A stretch of 64,000 nucleotides of DNA from Incurvaria masculella (lineage: Eukaryota > Arthropoda > Insecta > Lepidoptera > Incurvariidae): assembly GCA_946894095.1 (NCBI GenBank), contig OX335665.1, forward strand, positions 6,396,001 through 6,460,000. Direction: 5' to 3'. Below the pieces are notes generated by a model. It saw only the letters and a list, made by a program, of their open reading frames with translations, searched no databases and was not told where the DNA came from. Positions 63,716 to 64,000 of the stretch are shown piece by piece. Within the stretch, counting starts at the first letter, position 1. Each line of letters begins with the position of its first letter. Both the position numbers and the translations under genes were made by a program.

Positions 63716-64000
63716 ATAATATAATCTAGAGCGCCTACTACGACAGCCGCTGTCTGCAATTTCCTAATACTATCAACGCAACTTGTTTCGGGGGACATGC
63801 GAGCGTGAAGGCGATTATACGCAAAATTTGTCCATACGGCGGCGTCGCGAGTAACGACCCTGTGACAATTCTCCTCCCTTTTCTGTTCTGTGGTGTCAAC
63901 AGCCCCATTACGATATTCGTGACACACTTTCATTAGGAATAAGTTAGAAATACCTATCCTCTCGTTTTATTACCATGCACTCATCTCCGTTCATGTGCAT
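63716..64000. other. Right edge, nothing certain
   Basis: A GC-richer patch (63725-63905) is open on the minus strand for about 80 codons, without a recognised domain or matching splice site for the gene at 60682. Confidence 0.3.

Overview
The window is animal nuclear DNA, most likely from a moth or butterfly (Lepidoptera). I infer this from four things: split genes with GT-AG introns; a piRNA-pathway Tdrd12 gene whose long 3' part is a single exon; a moth-style repeat landscape (5S-rRNA-derived and tRNA-derived SINEs, CR1-like and Jockey non-LTR elements, mariner, TTAA-flanked MITEs, and the dispersed repeat reading 'cgagtcggactcgc ... gggtacggaaccct'); and interstitial TTAGG-like repeats. 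There are no bacterial operons. Species cannot be read from the sequence.

Three genes are supported. (1) 1733-15621, plus strand: the 3' half of Dymeclin (DYM), nine exons encoding about 375 C-terminal residues of a Golgi-associated protein; its 5' exons lie before the window. (2) 39331-50152, plus strand: a complete-looking Tdrd12-type gene with four coding exons and 1850 residues. It carries Tudor, degenerate DEAD-helicase, CCCH zinc finger, Tudor and CS domains and would act in piRNA biogenesis. (3) A minus-strand gene of unknown identity, for which I see only the terminal coding exon, present twice (60682-60854 and 58146-58318). It converges on Tdrd12.

Almost everything else is mobile DNA. 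The largest structure is an inverted repeat at 21517-37554 whose arms of about 2.1-2.3 kb face each other across a spacer of about 480 bp. It has been inflated to 16 kb by insertions. The left arm holds a CR1-like element that itself contains a gag-only LTR element, and also a 608-bp P-element-like transposon. The right arm holds a Jockey element with both ORFs open. Further elements are a mariner in Tdrd12 intron 1, a 1.2-kb TA-flanked transposon in a Dymeclin intron, at least three TTAA-flanked MITE families, several small palindromic MITEs, and many 5'-truncated retroelement tails.

The most unusual pattern is repeated local re-duplication of coding exons. Dymeclin introns hold decayed copies of neighbouring exons (5605-5727, 7129-7186). 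A third copy has been amplified into a 74-bp minisatellite (10430-11395). The stop-codon end of Dymeclin grades into a second minisatellite (15590-16735). Tdrd12 exon 2 has a decayed copy directly behind it (42800-42890), and the third gene has two intact last exons. I report this as the main candidate for something undescribed, together with the large palindrome beside a piRNA-pathway gene.
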